Notes: generated by a model not told the origin, from the letters alone. DNA of 64,000 bases from VRUE01 sp963697695 (GCA_963697695.1 OY969094.1:2542001-2606000); one strand, 5' to 3'; shown: positions 49,444-59,420, counted from the stretch's first letter. Numbers and translations: made by a program.

Positions 49444-49523
49444 ACAGGTGAGTCGGTTGTCGTTGTCGCAGGGCGCGTCATTGCAAAACATCGTCAGTCA
49501 TTTGTAAGACGACCTTGACCGCA

Positions 49524-49828
49524 AAAAACTGCCCTGGGCAGCGCAGCTGAAAACCGTATCGACCAAAAACTACATCTGGATCGAAGGAATCAGGGTCTCG
49601 ATCCTCTACGGCGGAGAATCCTGCGCCCTGGGGGAAACGATGGTCGCCGTCACCGGCACCGCCGGAGGCCTGCTTGACAACACGACCGAAACCGCCACCT
49701 TCGACGCGGCAAGCTTCAGCGCCACAGGAGCCAAACTGACGGCGCTGAGCACCTCGATCGAATGGAAAGGCATGTTCCCGACCGAAGCATTCGAATGGCA
49801 CAGGGGACAGGCGCTTACCGTCTCCTAG
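49524..49828 (+). pseudogene. 5'-truncated copy of the secreted protein gene at 58800
   Basis: The last about 100 codons of the 58800-59420 gene are repeated here almost without change (offset 9592 bp), ending at the same TAG (49826-49828). The signal peptide and first half are missing and the join near 49524 follows unrelated DNA. A remnant of a recent segmental duplication. Confidence 0.85.
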
Positions 49829-50158
49829 CGCCTTTGGGCAAGGCCAGGAGCGCCGCAGTCCTTGCGGCGCTCCTGGTTGCGCTCTTTGTCGCCTCGGGGT
49901 GGGGGGGACTCTGATGGCTCTGGGGCTGAGACCGGTAAGGGCGCGATCCTCGGCCGAAACGGCCACGGCAAAGGGGCCTACTCGATCTGCCCCGAAGGCA
50001 AAGCCGAAACCTACATCTTCGCGCTCTACGCGCTGCCGCAGAGGCTCAACGTCAAAGCCCGGCTTCGATCCGCTGACCCTGCGCAAAGAGGTGATGGATG
50101 CCTCTGGGGATTTGGGGCTGATGGCGGTGGGGGTTGGGGGCTGAGCTTCCAGCCGAAA
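49795..50158 (+). pseudogene. internally deleted, frameshifted PEBP/YbhB lipoprotein copy
   Basis: Corresponds to the intact gene at 59387-60229. The signal region is preserved, but a base is lost where the lipobox Cys was encoded (reads SGWGGL, then stop). The middle (about 460 bp) is deleted, and the C-terminal YSICPEGKAETYIFALYALPQRL is followed by another frameshift. Clearly non-coding for a whole protein. Confidence 0.85.
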
Positions 50159-50181
50159 TAGAAAACCCATCCAATTAAAAA

Positions 50182-50187
50182 TTGACG
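50182..50187 (+). promoter_or_regulatory. shared -35-like TTGACG upstream of TTA-rich gene A
   Basis: TTAAAAATTGACGGC here and TTAAAAGTTGACGGC at 60286-60300 upstream of TTA-rich gene B are the best-conserved bases of the two leaders. The -10 boxes at 17 bp are weak in both, so the sigma factor is uncertain. Confidence 0.4.
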
Positions 50188-50269
50188 GCTGGCCTTGAGA
50201 CGCTCAAACTCATCAAGCGCGAAATCGAAAGGGTTTCGAGCATAACCGTAACTCGATGAGGAGAATGAG

Positions 50270-50977
50270 ATGAATCACAGAATTCGAGGCCTCGGCCTCT
50301 CCCTACTCGCCGCATTGGGCCTGATGTCGTTTGTCGCTGCAGGAGCTCAAGCTGTGACTTGGGACGTTGGCGGAAGTGAAATTAAAACCGATTTATTAAT
50401 AGATGGAAAACTGAAGGAAACTGGCGTTCTCTTAGTGCCTGCTGCAGGGGTAAATCTCGAGGTACGATGCACAACCTTGGATGTTGAGTTAGACAGCAGG
50501 TTGTTAGCAGTGCCCAATGACGCATTAGTCTTTCTTTTATTCTTAAACTGCACCGCATTTAGACACACTGATGGTGCGGCATTACCAAACTGTGTGCCAA
50601 CGGTCGACTTAGTTAATGCCTTAGTCAAACCGTTCTTACACAACAATGTTGTCAAGCTCTTAGCTACTCCGCACACCGGCACAACCTTCACGAAAGTGAA
50701 ATTTAATGAAGAAACGTGCGCTCTGCCCCCATCTAATAATGTCACGGGTTCGGTGGTGTTCGAGTGTGAAAATGGCTCCTTAGTCTTACGAAGCTGTGCC
50801 TTTGCAGCCGTAAATCAGTTAATAAGACCAGTGTCGCACGCAACCCAGTTATCCTTATACCCAACAGATGTACTTAAATTCGGCCTTAACGTGGCATTAC
50901 TGCTAAAAGGTGAGGCTGAAATATTTATGCATGAAAAATCAGGGGCAGCAGGCAAAACCTTGGCCGCCTTAATTTAG
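50270..50977 (+). CDS. secreted six-cysteine protein with 20 in-frame TTA codons (TTA-rich gene A)
   Basis: 235 residues; GAGGAG before ATG 50270. Signal peptide about residues 1-28, with ordinary CTC/CTG/TTG codons and no TTA. The mature part has six cysteines (67, 94, 108, 150, 166, 176) matching those of the 60389 protein. TTA occurs at codons 42, 43, 55, 74, 79, 86, 90, 92, 105, 114, 118, 123, 131, 171, 173, 184, 194, 196, 210 and 234: 20 of about 39 leucine-type codons. The mature coding DNA is also AT-rich in general (AAA, GCA, ATA, AGA). Proposed acceptor for UUA recoding; otherwise function unknown. Confidence 0.85.
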   Translation: MNHRIRGLGLSLLAALGLMSFVAAGAQAVTWDVGGSEIKTDLLIDGKLKETGVLLVPAAGVNLEVRCTTLDVELDSRLLAVPNDALVFLLFLNCTAFRHTDGAALPNCVPTVDLVNALVKPFLHNNVVKLLATPHTGTTFTKVKFNEETCALPPSNNVTGSVVFECENGSLVLRSCAFAAVNQLIRPVSHATQLSLYPTDVLKFGLNVALLLKGEAEIFMHEKSGAAGKTLAALI

Positions 50978-51018
50978 TTAAGAACAAAGTACCAATCACC
51001 TAGTGTGATAACCCTAAA

Positions 51019-51049
51019 GATGCGGACCGCGCTGAGCGCGGTCCGCATC
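51019..51049. terminator. 14-bp perfect hairpin after TTA-rich gene A
   Basis: GATGCGGACCGCGC-TGA-GCGCGGTCCGCATC. The same stem follows gene B at 61132-61162. A smaller inverted repeat TCAC-CTA-GTGTGA precedes it. No T-run, so it may be a 3'-end stabiliser as well as a terminator. Confidence 0.65.
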
Positions 51050-51118
51050 AGATGGGGTCGGGGAGAGTTCGAGGGTTCAAGCAAGAGAACAGGAAACAGG
51101 ACCAAGGGACACGGGTAA

Positions 51119-51300
51119 TAAATTGAGCAGGGAGAGACACAGAAAACGCGTTGGCGCGAGAAACGCAGCCTTCATGCCCGCAACCATTCCGCATCACCGG
51201 CTCGCCCAAGGCGAGCCTCAACGCTTTTCACCGGGTGGGTTCCCGGCACCTTGGAGCAGACCAACCGGCTGCGCGGGGTCAAGGCCACCTAGAGACAGAG
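51119..51300 (+). ncRNA. duplicated structured leader, copy 1
   Basis: In the 401-bp gap between gene A and the next large gene, a block with a closing stem CGCAGCC (51164-51170) / GGCTGCG (51267-51273) encloses hairpins GGCTCGCC...GGCGAGCC and CCGGGTGGGTTCCCGG. The same elements recur at 61243-61413 in the same position relative to gene B. I do not recognise a known riboswitch. It could be a cis-regulatory RNA or a decayed small gene. Confidence 0.4.
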
Positions 51301-51309
51301 AAGAAGGAA

Positions 51310-51336
51310 GGCCCGGACGGCAAAGCCGTCCGGGCC
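51310..51336. terminator. 12-bp perfect hairpin in the leader of the 51379 gene
   Basis: GGCCCGGACGGC-AAA-GCCGTCCGGGCC, between the structured leader and the start codon. Its place suggests an attenuator or an RNA-processing element; no T-run follows. Confidence 0.5.
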
Positions 51337-51378
51337 ACCTCAAAGAGATTAGATGAACAAGCCAAGGAGACAATCGCA

Positions 51379-54300
51379 ATGAGCCGTCGGATAGCCCCTC
51401 TAGCCCTCGTGATGGCTCTTTTCTCCTTGGTGGTTTGGGCGGCTGGGGCCGCTGCCATTGAATTCAAAGAATCCTGCCCCAACGACCAGTTGCGCAAAGA
51501 AAATCCAAGCTTTCCGCCACCGGAATACTCAAGCGCCAACCTGCCCGACTGCAGGGCGTATGAGCAGGTGTCGCCGGTCAATAAGAATGCGGGGGATGTG
51601 ACAGGGACTGTTCCCTATGTCAGGGCCTCCCTCTCAGGCGATAGATTCATTTTTGCCAGCGTCAGCGGTGTCCCCGGTGGAGTGGGGTCGCAGGAAGTTC
51701 CGATCTACCTGGCTAGCCGCAGCGGGGGCACCTGGGCAACAGACGGCTTGCTTCCACCTGCTAGCACCGGCCAGAACGCCGCCGTGCTCGGCTGGACACC
51801 AGATCTTTCCTGGGTCTTTGACCAAGCGACCAAGCTCGGCGAACCCAACAAAACAACCCTTCTTGCTCGGCCTAGCTCTGGTGCGGTGTTGAAAAGCATT
51901 GCCGACTACACCACGGAACTGCAACCCGATCTCGCCGGGACATCTGAAGGTGCCAGAGAGGTGCTCTTCGAATCTGAGAAAGCACTGCTGCCCGGCGCAG
52001 TCGAAGGCAAATCCAACGTCTATCTTTGGCAGCGACAAAGTAACCAGCTAATTTTGGCCGGCATCCTCAACGACGGCGGTGCCCCATCGGAAGGTGCCTT
52101 CGCCGGGTCCTATGACTGGATCGCCGGCACAAGCGAAGCAACACTTTCCCATGGCGGCGCCAACCGCGGCTACTACACCCGCGACCAGAACGTGATCTCC
52201 GCTGACGGCAAAGCTGTCTTCTTCACCGGAGCGGGCACCGGGCAGATTTATCTACGCCGCAACCCAACCGCGGCACAAAGCCCCCTCGACGGTAAAGGCA
52301 AATGCACAGACCCTGAGCTGGCCTGCACGATCAATATCTCAGCTTCAAGAAAGACAAACGGCATCGGCAAAGGCCAAACAGACGTAGCAGGGACCCAGCC
52401 TGCAGCGTTCCTCGGTGCTACTCCTGATGGCTCGATCGCCTACTTCACTTCCTCAGAGAAGCTGACCAACGATGCAAACACTGGCCCTGAAGCAAACCAT
52501 CCACCGGCGATTGCCCAAGCACCGCTCGATGAGGGCAGTCCGGTCGACCTCGATTTCTTCTCGACCAAAGCAACCGAGGTGGCGGCAGACGAGACCCACG
52601 TCTACTGGATTGACCCTGACAGCAAAGCGATCGCAAGAGCTGAGATTGACGGCAGTAACCCTGAGCCGGAATTCATCAAAGCGCCCGCTGCCGATAATCC
52701 TCAGGGGCTCGCGTTGGATGACGAACACATCTATTGGACCAATGCGGAGGCCGATGAGAAAGATGGTGAAGGGAGTATCGGCAGGGCAAAACTAGGCATA
52801 GGTGAAGCTGAAGAAGTGAATGGAGATTTCATCCCCGGAGAAGTTGAAGTAAGTCCTGGAGCCTTCGATGTACAGATCGGCAAACCAAGGGGGATTGACG
52901 TCGATGAGAATTTCGTCTATTGGGCGAATAAAGGGCTTAACTCAAGCTCCGGTGTTCAAGCTGGTTACGTGGGTCGGGCGGGAATTAATGGCGGCTCTGT
53001 GGAACCGAAATTCATCGCGTTCGGAAACGGAGATGTAGCGGTTAACTCGAACCACATCTACCATTCCTTTGGTGTAAGCGTATTGCGCACAGAGATTGAT
53101 GGGAATTTTGAAAGCACGAAAGATTGTGTCTTCTCTCCCGATTCGAGAACTCCATCCGTCACTCTCGACTCGAGTCATCTGTATTGGAGTAGAAAAAGCG
53201 CGAGTGCGATTGGAAGAATAAAACTTAGCTGCGAAGACCCAGAGCCCGAATTCATCAAAGACGCGGGTAATCCAGAAGGGCTCACAGCCAATGCCACCCA
53301 TCTTTACTGGCCCGCCTCCCAGAGCCTTTTCCCAAACCCTGGCAATGACGTTTACCGCTACGAAGCTGACAGCGACACCCTGGTTGACTTGATTCCAAAT
53401 CTGGTTGACGAGAATGGAATAGAAATCCAAGGTGTACTGGGGATATCCGAAGATGGGTCACATGTCTATCTAGTTGCTAATGGGGTTCCGACGGGAGTAG
53501 TCAATAGTCCCAATGAGCAAGGTGAAAGTGCGACACTAGGCAATTGCAAAGGGACTATCGGTTCTGCTAGTGGTAGTTGCAACCTCTACCTTTGGCGAAA
53601 AGGAGTCCCAGCGTTGACTTTCATCGCCCAGCTTGAAGTTGGCGGAGCGAGCTTCACGGATGCTGCGAACTGGGTATCGACTGCTTTTGTCGAAAGCTTC
53701 CCTGGTGAAGATTTTCAGAAAACTGCACGAATCACCCCTGATGGTGAGACCTTGGCATTTCGTTCTCGCCGCAAGCTGACGGACTTCGACAACAACGGAA
53801 TCCCCCAGCTATACCGTTTTCGAGCTGGGACTTCAGGACCAACTTGCATTACATGTAATCCAAGCGGGACGTTGCCAGCGTCGGGCTTTGGTCTAATCAA
53901 TTTTTTTGGTTCGATCAAGCCTCCAACGGTAACTCCGAGACCACCCGCGTCAGTTCTCTCCCATAATCTTTCAGAGGATGGTAACCGGGTTTTCTTTCAG
54001 ACCATCGAGCCGCTGGTCCCAGAGGATGTAAACGGAGAAAAAGGATGTCCGCCATTTGGAGCTTTCAATCAGAAATTTCCCGCCTGCTTGGATGTCTATG
54101 AGTGGGAGGCGCAGGGTACGGGAAGCTGCAAATCCGGTTTGGCAGGCGGCGGCTGCCTCTATCTGATCTCGACTGGAAAAGGCAACGAACCGGCCTTGAT
54201 CGGGGATGCTTCGGCCAGTGGCAATAATGTCTTCTTTTTCATCCGCACCCGTTTGGTGGGCCAAGATAACGATGGGTTGCTTGATGTCTATACCGCAAAG

Positions 54301-54558
54301 GTTGATGGCGGTCTCCAGGCACAAAACGAGCCACCCAAGTTGTTGTGTGATGGCGAAGTCGCGTGCAGACCTGGAGTGACTCCGCCTCCACCTGCACAGC
54401 CTACAAATACCGAAACTTCCCTACCAGGCAATCCGCAATCCAAACCACATTGCTCTAAAGGCAAGTACCGTGTCAAAGGCCACTGTGTAAAAAAGCAGAG
54501 CAAAGGCGGGAAAACCAAACGGCGAAGAGCAAGCGCCGATCGGAGGACAGGAAGATGA
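51379..54558 (+). CDS. large secreted beta-propeller-like surface protein
   Basis: 1059 residues from ATG 51379 (AAGGAGA upstream). Signal peptide, then the family opening CPNDQLRKENPSFPPPEYSSANLPDCRAYEQVSP-like region, repeated propeller-type strands (DETHVYWIDPDSKAIARAEIDGS, DDEHIYWTNAEADEKDGEG) and a basic cysteine-containing tail (KGKYRVKGHCVKK). Paralogous to the gene at 62393. Probably a cell-envelope protein; ligand unknown. Parts are fairly AT-rich, yet no in-frame TTA was found. Ends in ATGA overlap with the next gene. Confidence 0.75.
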   Translation: MSRRIAPLALVMALFSLVVWAAGAAAIEFKESCPNDQLRKENPSFPPPEYSSANLPDCRAYEQVSPVNKNAGDVTGTVPYVRASLSGDRFIFASVSGVPGGVGSQEVPIYLASRSGGTWATDGLLPPASTGQNAAVLGWTPDLSWVFDQATKLGEPNKTTLLARPSSGAVLKSIADYTTELQPDLAGTSEGAREVLFESEKALLPGAVEGKSNVYLWQRQSNQLILAGILNDGGAPSEGAFAGSYDWIAGTSEATLSHGGANRGYYTRDQNVISADGKAVFFTGAGTGQIYLRRNPTAAQSPLDGKGKCTDPELACTINISASRKTNGIGKGQTDVAGTQPAAFLGATPDGSIAYFTSSEKLTNDANTGPEANHPPAIAQAPLDEGSPVDLDFFSTKATEVAADETHVYWIDPDSKAIARAEIDGSNPEPEFIKAPAADNPQGLALDDEHIYWTNAEADEKDGEGSIGRAKLGIGEAEEVNGDFIPGEVEVSPGAFDVQIGKPRGIDVDENFVYWANKGLNSSSGVQAGYVGRAGINGGSVEPKFIAFGNGDVAVNSNHIYHSFGVSVLRTEIDGNFESTKDCVFSPDSRTPSVTLDSSHLYWSRKSASAIGRIKLSCEDPEPEFIKDAGNPEGLTANATHLYWPASQSLFPNPGNDVYRYEADSDTLVDLIPNLVDENGIEIQGVLGISEDGSHVYLVANGVPTGVVNSPNEQGESATLGNCKGTIGSASGSCNLYLWRKGVPALTFIAQLEVGGASFTDAANWVSTAFVESFPGEDFQKTARITPDGETLAFRSRRKLTDFDNNGIPQLYRFRAGTSGPTCITCNPSGTLPASGFGLINFFGSIKPPTVTPRPPASVLSHNLSEDGNRVFFQTIEPLVPEDVNGEKGCPPFGAFNQKFPACLDVYEWEAQGTGSCKSGLAGGGCLYLISTGKGNEPALIGDASASGNNVFFFIRTRLVGQDNDGLLDVYTAKVDGGLQAQNEPPKLLCDGEVACRPGVTPPPPAQPTNTETSLPGNPQSKPHCSKGKYRVKGHCVKKQSKGGKTKRRRASADRRTGR

Positions 54559-57500
54559 TTCGCCGCACGTCCGTCTTCGCGACCCTTGTGATGGCGGTTC
54601 TATGCGCTGTGCTGATGTCTATGCCCGCAAACGCAGCGCCCGCGCCAGCCTGGAAGCTCGGGGTCACCTCCCAGCCCTCTAACTTCATCCCAGGCTCAAG
54701 CGGCAAAGCCCACTACATTCTCCTTGCCACCAATGTGGGTGCTGGTACCGCCGAGGGGACCGGTAGCGGCGAGATCAGGATCGAGACGACACTGCCCGAA
54801 GGCCTTCAGCCGGTTGGCTGGAGCGCTAGCGCTACAAACTTTGGTGCTGCTCCCTTCAGCTGCGCGCCAGTCGTGGAACGTAAAGTGCAGTGCACTGGCT
54901 CAGGGCCAGTTCAAGCGGGTCACTCCCTATTGGTGGACGTTGTGGTGGACGTCAGCGCCCCCGCTGGCTCGATCCTCAAAAACGATGCGGTGGTCGAAGG
55001 CGGGGGGGCCCTCCCAGCCAAAACCAGCACCCTGACCACGATCTCCTCAGCGGTGCCGCCCTTCGAATTCCTCGAAGGAGATACCGGCTTCTCTGCCCCT
55101 GTGATCGAGGAAGATGGCTCGGCTGCCACGGACGCCGCCACCCACCCTTATGAGGCAATCGTCGACCTCGGCTTCCCGACCGAGGCACCTGGCGGGCTGC
55201 TGACCTCAGCCGGACACCTCCAAGAAGTAACGATCGACTTCCCGCGCGGAATGCTGGCCAATCCGCTGGCGACACCCACCCGCTGCACCGAGGCGGAGCT
55301 GGTGAGCGAGGGGCTCCCGGGATGCCCCGACTCCTCGCAGGTGGGCGTGATGACGATCCTCACCGTTGTCGGACAAGGTGTCGTCTCCAGCCCCACCCCC
55401 CTCTACAATATGGTCCCCCCGCCCGGCACCCCAGCCGTCTTTGGCTTCGACGCACTCGGCGTAGGCATCTTCCCCCACGTGATCGCCTCAGTCCGCACCG
55501 ACGGCGACTACGGCGCCTCGGGGACGACCAGCGACATACCGGCACGGGGACTCAGTCCGATCCTCGATGTGCGGGCAGAGCTTTGGGGCAACCCGACCGA
55601 CCCAGTGCACGACTACGTGCGCGGCCTCTGCCTCTTTGGCAAACCCCCCCCCTGCAAAACCAACGCCTCCAAACTGGCCTTCCTCACCTTGCCAGGCAAC
55701 TGCACCGACGATCCCCTCGCCTTCAAGGCTCAGGCCCGCAGCTGGGAGGAACCAAGCGTCAGCAAGGAAGCAAGCTATGAGAGCGCTGGCCTAAACGAAG
55801 GCGCTCCGACGCAGGTCGAAGGCTGCGATCAGCTGCAGTTCAAACCGAAAGTCAAAGCGCAGCCGACAACGGACCTAGTCGACTCGCCTTCAGGGCTTGA
55901 GTTCACGCTGAACCAAGCCCAAGAACTGAATCTCACAGGGCGCTACACCTCACCGGTAAAGGACACGAGCGTGACCTTGTCTGAAGGGATGTCTGTCAAC
56001 GCATCTCTGGCCGATGGTCTTCAAGCCTGCACCAGCTCCCAGATCGGCTTGCTGACCCCAATCGGAGCTACTCCTATCCACCTCTCAAAGGCACCAGCCC
56101 AGTGCCCAGACGCAGCCAAGATCGGCAAAGTCAAAGCCACAAGCCCGCTCCTAGACCACCCGGTCGAAGGCTCCGTCTACGTCGCCAAGCCCTTCGACAA
56201 CCCCTTCGACAGCCTCACCGCGATCTATCTTGTGATCGAAGACGAGGCCTCAGGCATCGTCGTCAAGTTCCCGGCCCAGGTCAAACCAGACCCAGTCACG
56301 GGCCAGCTCACGACCAGCGTCACAGAAGCCCCCCAGCTGCCGATCGAAGAGCTGAAAGTGAATCTCTTCACCGGCCCGAGGGCACCGCTTCAGACCCCAC
56401 CGACCTGCACCACCCACACGATCACCGCAAACCTCGATCCCTGGAGCGGAGGCAAAGCGGCCCAGCTCTCCGATGCCTTCACGCCAAGAGCAGCCCCCAG
56501 CGGAGGCCTCTGCCCAGCCCAGGCCTCCCAGGCACCAAACACCCCTTCCTTTAGGGCAGGTGCGCTCTCAGCCACCGCCAAGGCTTTCAGCCGACTGGCG
56601 ATGAACCTCTCCCGCGAAGACGGCTCCCAGCGCTTCAGCTCCCTGGAAACCGTCCTGCCCAAAGGCCTCCTCGCAAAGCTCGCCGGAGTCCCCTACTGCT
56701 CAGAGGCCCAGATCGCCCAGGCCCAGGCAAGAAGCAATCCCAACCAGGGCGCGATCGAGCAGGCCAGCCCCAGCTGCCCGGCCTCCTCGCAGGTGGGGAC
56801 GGTCACAGTCGGAGCAGGAGCAGGCCCCAATCCCCTCTACGTCGGTGGCCGCGCCTACCTCGCCGGCCCCTACAAGGGCGCCCCGCTCTCGATCGCGATC
56901 ATCACCCCGGCGATCGCCGGTCCCTTCGACCTCGGCACGGTCACGGTCAGAGCCGCCCTCTACGTCGATCCGGCAACAGCACAGGGCAAAGCCCTCTCTG
57001 ACCCACTACCGAGGATCCTGCACGGGATCCCGGTAGACGTGCGCTCGGTCGCAGTCGACGTCTCCAGGCCCAACTTCACCCTCAACCCGACCAACTGCAA
57101 CCCCCTGGCCTTCACCGGTACCTCCACTTCCACCCTGGGCCTCATCGCTCCCCTGAAAGCCCACTTCCAGGTCGGAGGCTGCCAATCCCTCCCCTTCAAG
57201 CCCAAGCTCACCACCCGCCTCTTCGGCCCCACCCGCAGGGGAGCGAACCCCCGCTTCCGAGCGATCCTCACCGCCAGAGCAGGCGATGCCAACATCGCCA
57301 AAACCGTCGTCGCCCTGCCCCATTCGGAGTTCCTCGACCAGGCCCACATCAGAACCATCTGCACCAGGGTCCAATACGCAGCCGACGCCTGCCCCAAAGG
57401 CTCGGTCTACGGCCACGTCAAAGCCATAAGCCCCCTCCTCGACTATCCGCTCGAAGGCCCGGTCTACCTGCGCTCCTCCTCCAACGAACTCCCCGACGTG

Positions 57501-57812
57501 GTCGGAGCCCTCAAAGGTCCCGCTCGCCAACCGGTCCACTTTGACCTGGTCGGCCGCGTGGACTCGGTAAACGGCGGCATCCGCACCACCTTTGAAACCG
57601 TCCCCGACGCTCCCGTGACCAAGGCGATCGTCTCCATGCAGGGAGGCAAAAAGAGCCTGCTCGAGAACTCCACCAACATCTGCAAGGGCACCCACCGGGT
57701 GAAGGTGAAGATGGTCGGCCAGAACGGCAAGCTGTTCAACTCCAAGCCTGAGCTCAAGGCCGATTGCCCGAAGAAGGGGAGGGGCAAGGGCAAACGGGGC
57801 AAAGGCCGCTAG
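54555..57812 (+). CDS. very large secreted repeat protein
   Basis: 1085 residues, coupled to the previous gene. A signal peptide ends at ANA. An N-terminal DUF11-like domain (AHYILLATNVGAGTAEG) is followed by two related halves with SSQVG-TVTV, LYNMVPPPGTPAVFGF, KATSPLLDHPVEGSVY and later KAISPLLDYPLEGPVYLRSS. The C-terminus is basic. Such proteins are expanded in Thermoleophilia and probably coat the cell; no enzyme motif seen. No in-frame TTA found. Confidence 0.75.
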   Translation: MIRRTSVFATLVMAVLCAVLMSMPANAAPAPAWKLGVTSQPSNFIPGSSGKAHYILLATNVGAGTAEGTGSGEIRIETTLPEGLQPVGWSASATNFGAAPFSCAPVVERKVQCTGSGPVQAGHSLLVDVVVDVSAPAGSILKNDAVVEGGGALPAKTSTLTTISSAVPPFEFLEGDTGFSAPVIEEDGSAATDAATHPYEAIVDLGFPTEAPGGLLTSAGHLQEVTIDFPRGMLANPLATPTRCTEAELVSEGLPGCPDSSQVGVMTILTVVGQGVVSSPTPLYNMVPPPGTPAVFGFDALGVGIFPHVIASVRTDGDYGASGTTSDIPARGLSPILDVRAELWGNPTDPVHDYVRGLCLFGKPPPCKTNASKLAFLTLPGNCTDDPLAFKAQARSWEEPSVSKEASYESAGLNEGAPTQVEGCDQLQFKPKVKAQPTTDLVDSPSGLEFTLNQAQELNLTGRYTSPVKDTSVTLSEGMSVNASLADGLQACTSSQIGLLTPIGATPIHLSKAPAQCPDAAKIGKVKATSPLLDHPVEGSVYVAKPFDNPFDSLTAIYLVIEDEASGIVVKFPAQVKPDPVTGQLTTSVTEAPQLPIEELKVNLFTGPRAPLQTPPTCTTHTITANLDPWSGGKAAQLSDAFTPRAAPSGGLCPAQASQAPNTPSFRAGALSATAKAFSRLAMNLSREDGSQRFSSLETVLPKGLLAKLAGVPYCSEAQIAQAQARSNPNQGAIEQASPSCPASSQVGTVTVGAGAGPNPLYVGGRAYLAGPYKGAPLSIAIITPAIAGPFDLGTVTVRAALYVDPATAQGKALSDPLPRILHGIPVDVRSVAVDVSRPNFTLNPTNCNPLAFTGTSTSTLGLIAPLKAHFQVGGCQSLPFKPKLTTRLFGPTRRGANPRFRAILTARAGDANIAKTVVALPHSEFLDQAHIRTICTRVQYAADACPKGSVYGHVKAISPLLDYPLEGPVYLRSSSNELPDVVGALKGPARQPVHFDLVGRVDSVNGGIRTTFETVPDAPVTKAIVSMQGGKKSLLENSTNICKGTHRVKVKMVGQNGKLFNSKPELKADCPKKGRGKGKRGKGR

Positions 57813-57871
57813 ACAAAGACTTTGCGCGCAGTCGATATCCAGTCAATCGAAAGCACAAGGAGTAACCAGTC

Positions 57872-58768
57872 ATGCACAAGAAGCGCAATAGAAGGAGGGC
57901 GGCTCTTGCGGCAATCGTTGCCGGCATGCTCGCCATGCTCGCCTTCGCGGGAAGCGCCTCCGCGAAACTGACGGGTGAGTTCACCCGCTTTGCCCCATGC
58001 CCCTACACCAACGCAGAAGTAAAACGCTGCCTTTACTCAGAGACCAAAGGCGGCAGCGTCGTGCTCGGCACAAAGACGGTGACGATCACAGGCACGACCG
58101 TCCTGCAGGGCGGCCTGACCAAACCCAACGAAGCAGGCGTGCGCAGCCTCGTCGCCCCTAAAACCGGCGTCGCGCTCTCCAAAGTCCCCCAGGCGGTCCC
58201 CGGTGGCCTGCTCGGCATCGTGCCGCCTGAAAAATCCCCGCTGCTGGTCAAACTGCTCTCGGCGTTCTTCTTCGAAAATGCCCTGACCGGCGTCAACTCA
58301 ACCCTTGAACTGGCCAAAACGGTCGGCGACGTCAAGGTCAACGAAAACGCGCTTGCCGAAAGAATCGGCGTAGCCCTTGAAATGCCGGTGAAGCTGAAGC
58401 TCGATAACCCCTTCCTCGGCAAAAGCTGTTACGTCGGCAGCTCCGGCTCGCCGATCACCTTCAAACTGACATCCGGCTTCACATCTCCGCCGCTGCCCAA
58501 CAAACCGATCGAAGGCGCTGCGGGCGAACTGTCGCTGCTCGAAGAAGGCGCCGTCCTTCGCCTCGACAACGCCAAACTCGTCGACAACGCATGGTCTGCA
58601 CCGACGGCGAGTGGCTGTGGAGGGATCCTCTCCTTCCTCGTCAACCCGATCATCAACTCTCAGATCGGGCTGCCCTCAGCCGCAGGCAAAAACACGGTGA
58701 TCCTGAACAACACGATCTGGCAGGCACCGGCCTTCGCCGTTAAAACCAATGACGAAGAAAATCCCTAG
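57872..58768 (+). CDS. secreted protein of unknown function
   Basis: 298 residues from ATG 57872, AAGGAG upstream. Signal peptide ends at SASA. The mature part opens with FTRFAPCPYTNAEVKRCLYSETKGGS and later has ITFKLTSGFTSPPLPNKPIEG, a beta-rich pattern seen in other Thermoleophilia exported proteins. Three to four cysteines. No function can be assigned. Confidence 0.7.
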   Translation: MHKKRNRRRAALAAIVAGMLAMLAFAGSASAKLTGEFTRFAPCPYTNAEVKRCLYSETKGGSVVLGTKTVTITGTTVLQGGLTKPNEAGVRSLVAPKTGVALSKVPQAVPGGLLGIVPPEKSPLLVKLLSAFFFENALTGVNSTLELAKTVGDVKVNENALAERIGVALEMPVKLKLDNPFLGKSCYVGSSGSPITFKLTSGFTSPPLPNKPIEGAAGELSLLEEGAVLRLDNAKLVDNAWSAPTASGCGGILSFLVNPIINSQIGLPSAAGKNTVILNNTIWQAPAFAVKTNDEENP

Positions 58769-58799
58769 CCGCAGCGGCTCACAAGGAGATGATGAGACA

Positions 58800-59420
58800 A
58801 TGAAACTCAAGGCAACACGCATCCTCTTGGCGGGCGTGCTTGCGCTGATGCTCGGCTCTGTTTTTGCCGGCTCGGCCGCTGCTGCACCCGCCTGGAAGTT
58901 CGAAGGCAAATCGCTGGAAGGAAAAGAGGTGATCGTGGGTGCTGCCATCGACAGCAGCCTGACGATCCCCGGTCTGACCACGAAATGCGCCAACTTCCTC
59001 TACAAAGTGACGATTGAAAACAGCGCAGGAACCGGTAAAGGAAGCGTCACCGAACTGCCGCTGTTCAACTGCACCACGAGCAGCAAATACTGCACGGTCG
59101 ACACGATCGGCGCAGAAAAACTGCCCTGGGCAGCGCAGCTGAAAACCGTATCGACCAAAAACTACATCTGGATCGAAGGAATCAGGGTCTCGATCCTCTA
59201 CGGCGGAGAATCCTGCGCCCTGGGGGAAACGATGGTCGCCGTCACCGGCACCGCCGGAGGCCTGCTTGACAACACGACCGAAACCGCCACCTTCGACGCG
59301 GCAAGCTTCAGCGCCACAGGAGCCAAACTGACGGCGCTGAGCACCTCGATCGAATGGAAAGGCGTGTTCCCGACCGAAGCATTCGAATGGCACAGGGGAC
59401 AGGCGCTTACCGTCTCCTAG
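58800..59420 (+). CDS. secreted protein, intact parent of the 49524 fragment
   Basis: 206 residues from ATG 58800, with AAGGAG about 11 nt upstream. Signal peptide ends near AAAAP. The mature part is beta-rich with cysteine pairs (KCANF, FNCTT, KYCTV, ESCALGE) and TTETATFDAASFSATGAKLTA. Its 3' 305 bp are duplicated almost identically at 49524-49828. Function unknown. Overlaps the following lipoprotein gene by 34 bp. Confidence 0.75.
   Translation: MKLKATRILLAGVLALMLGSVFAGSAAAAPAWKFEGKSLEGKEVIVGAAIDSSLTIPGLTTKCANFLYKVTIENSAGTGKGSVTELPLFNCTTSSKYCTVDTIGAEKLPWAAQLKTVSTKNYIWIEGIRVSILYGGESCALGETMVAVTGTAGGLLDNTTETATFDAASFSATGAKLTALSTSIEWKGVFPTEAFEWHRGQALTVS

Noticed and set aside
50270..50977. Simple recent transfer of a low-GC gene
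   Set aside because: Not excluded, but the signal peptide uses native GC-rich codons, flanking elements match gene B, and nearby moderately AT-rich genes have no TTA. Kept as the main alternative rather than the call.
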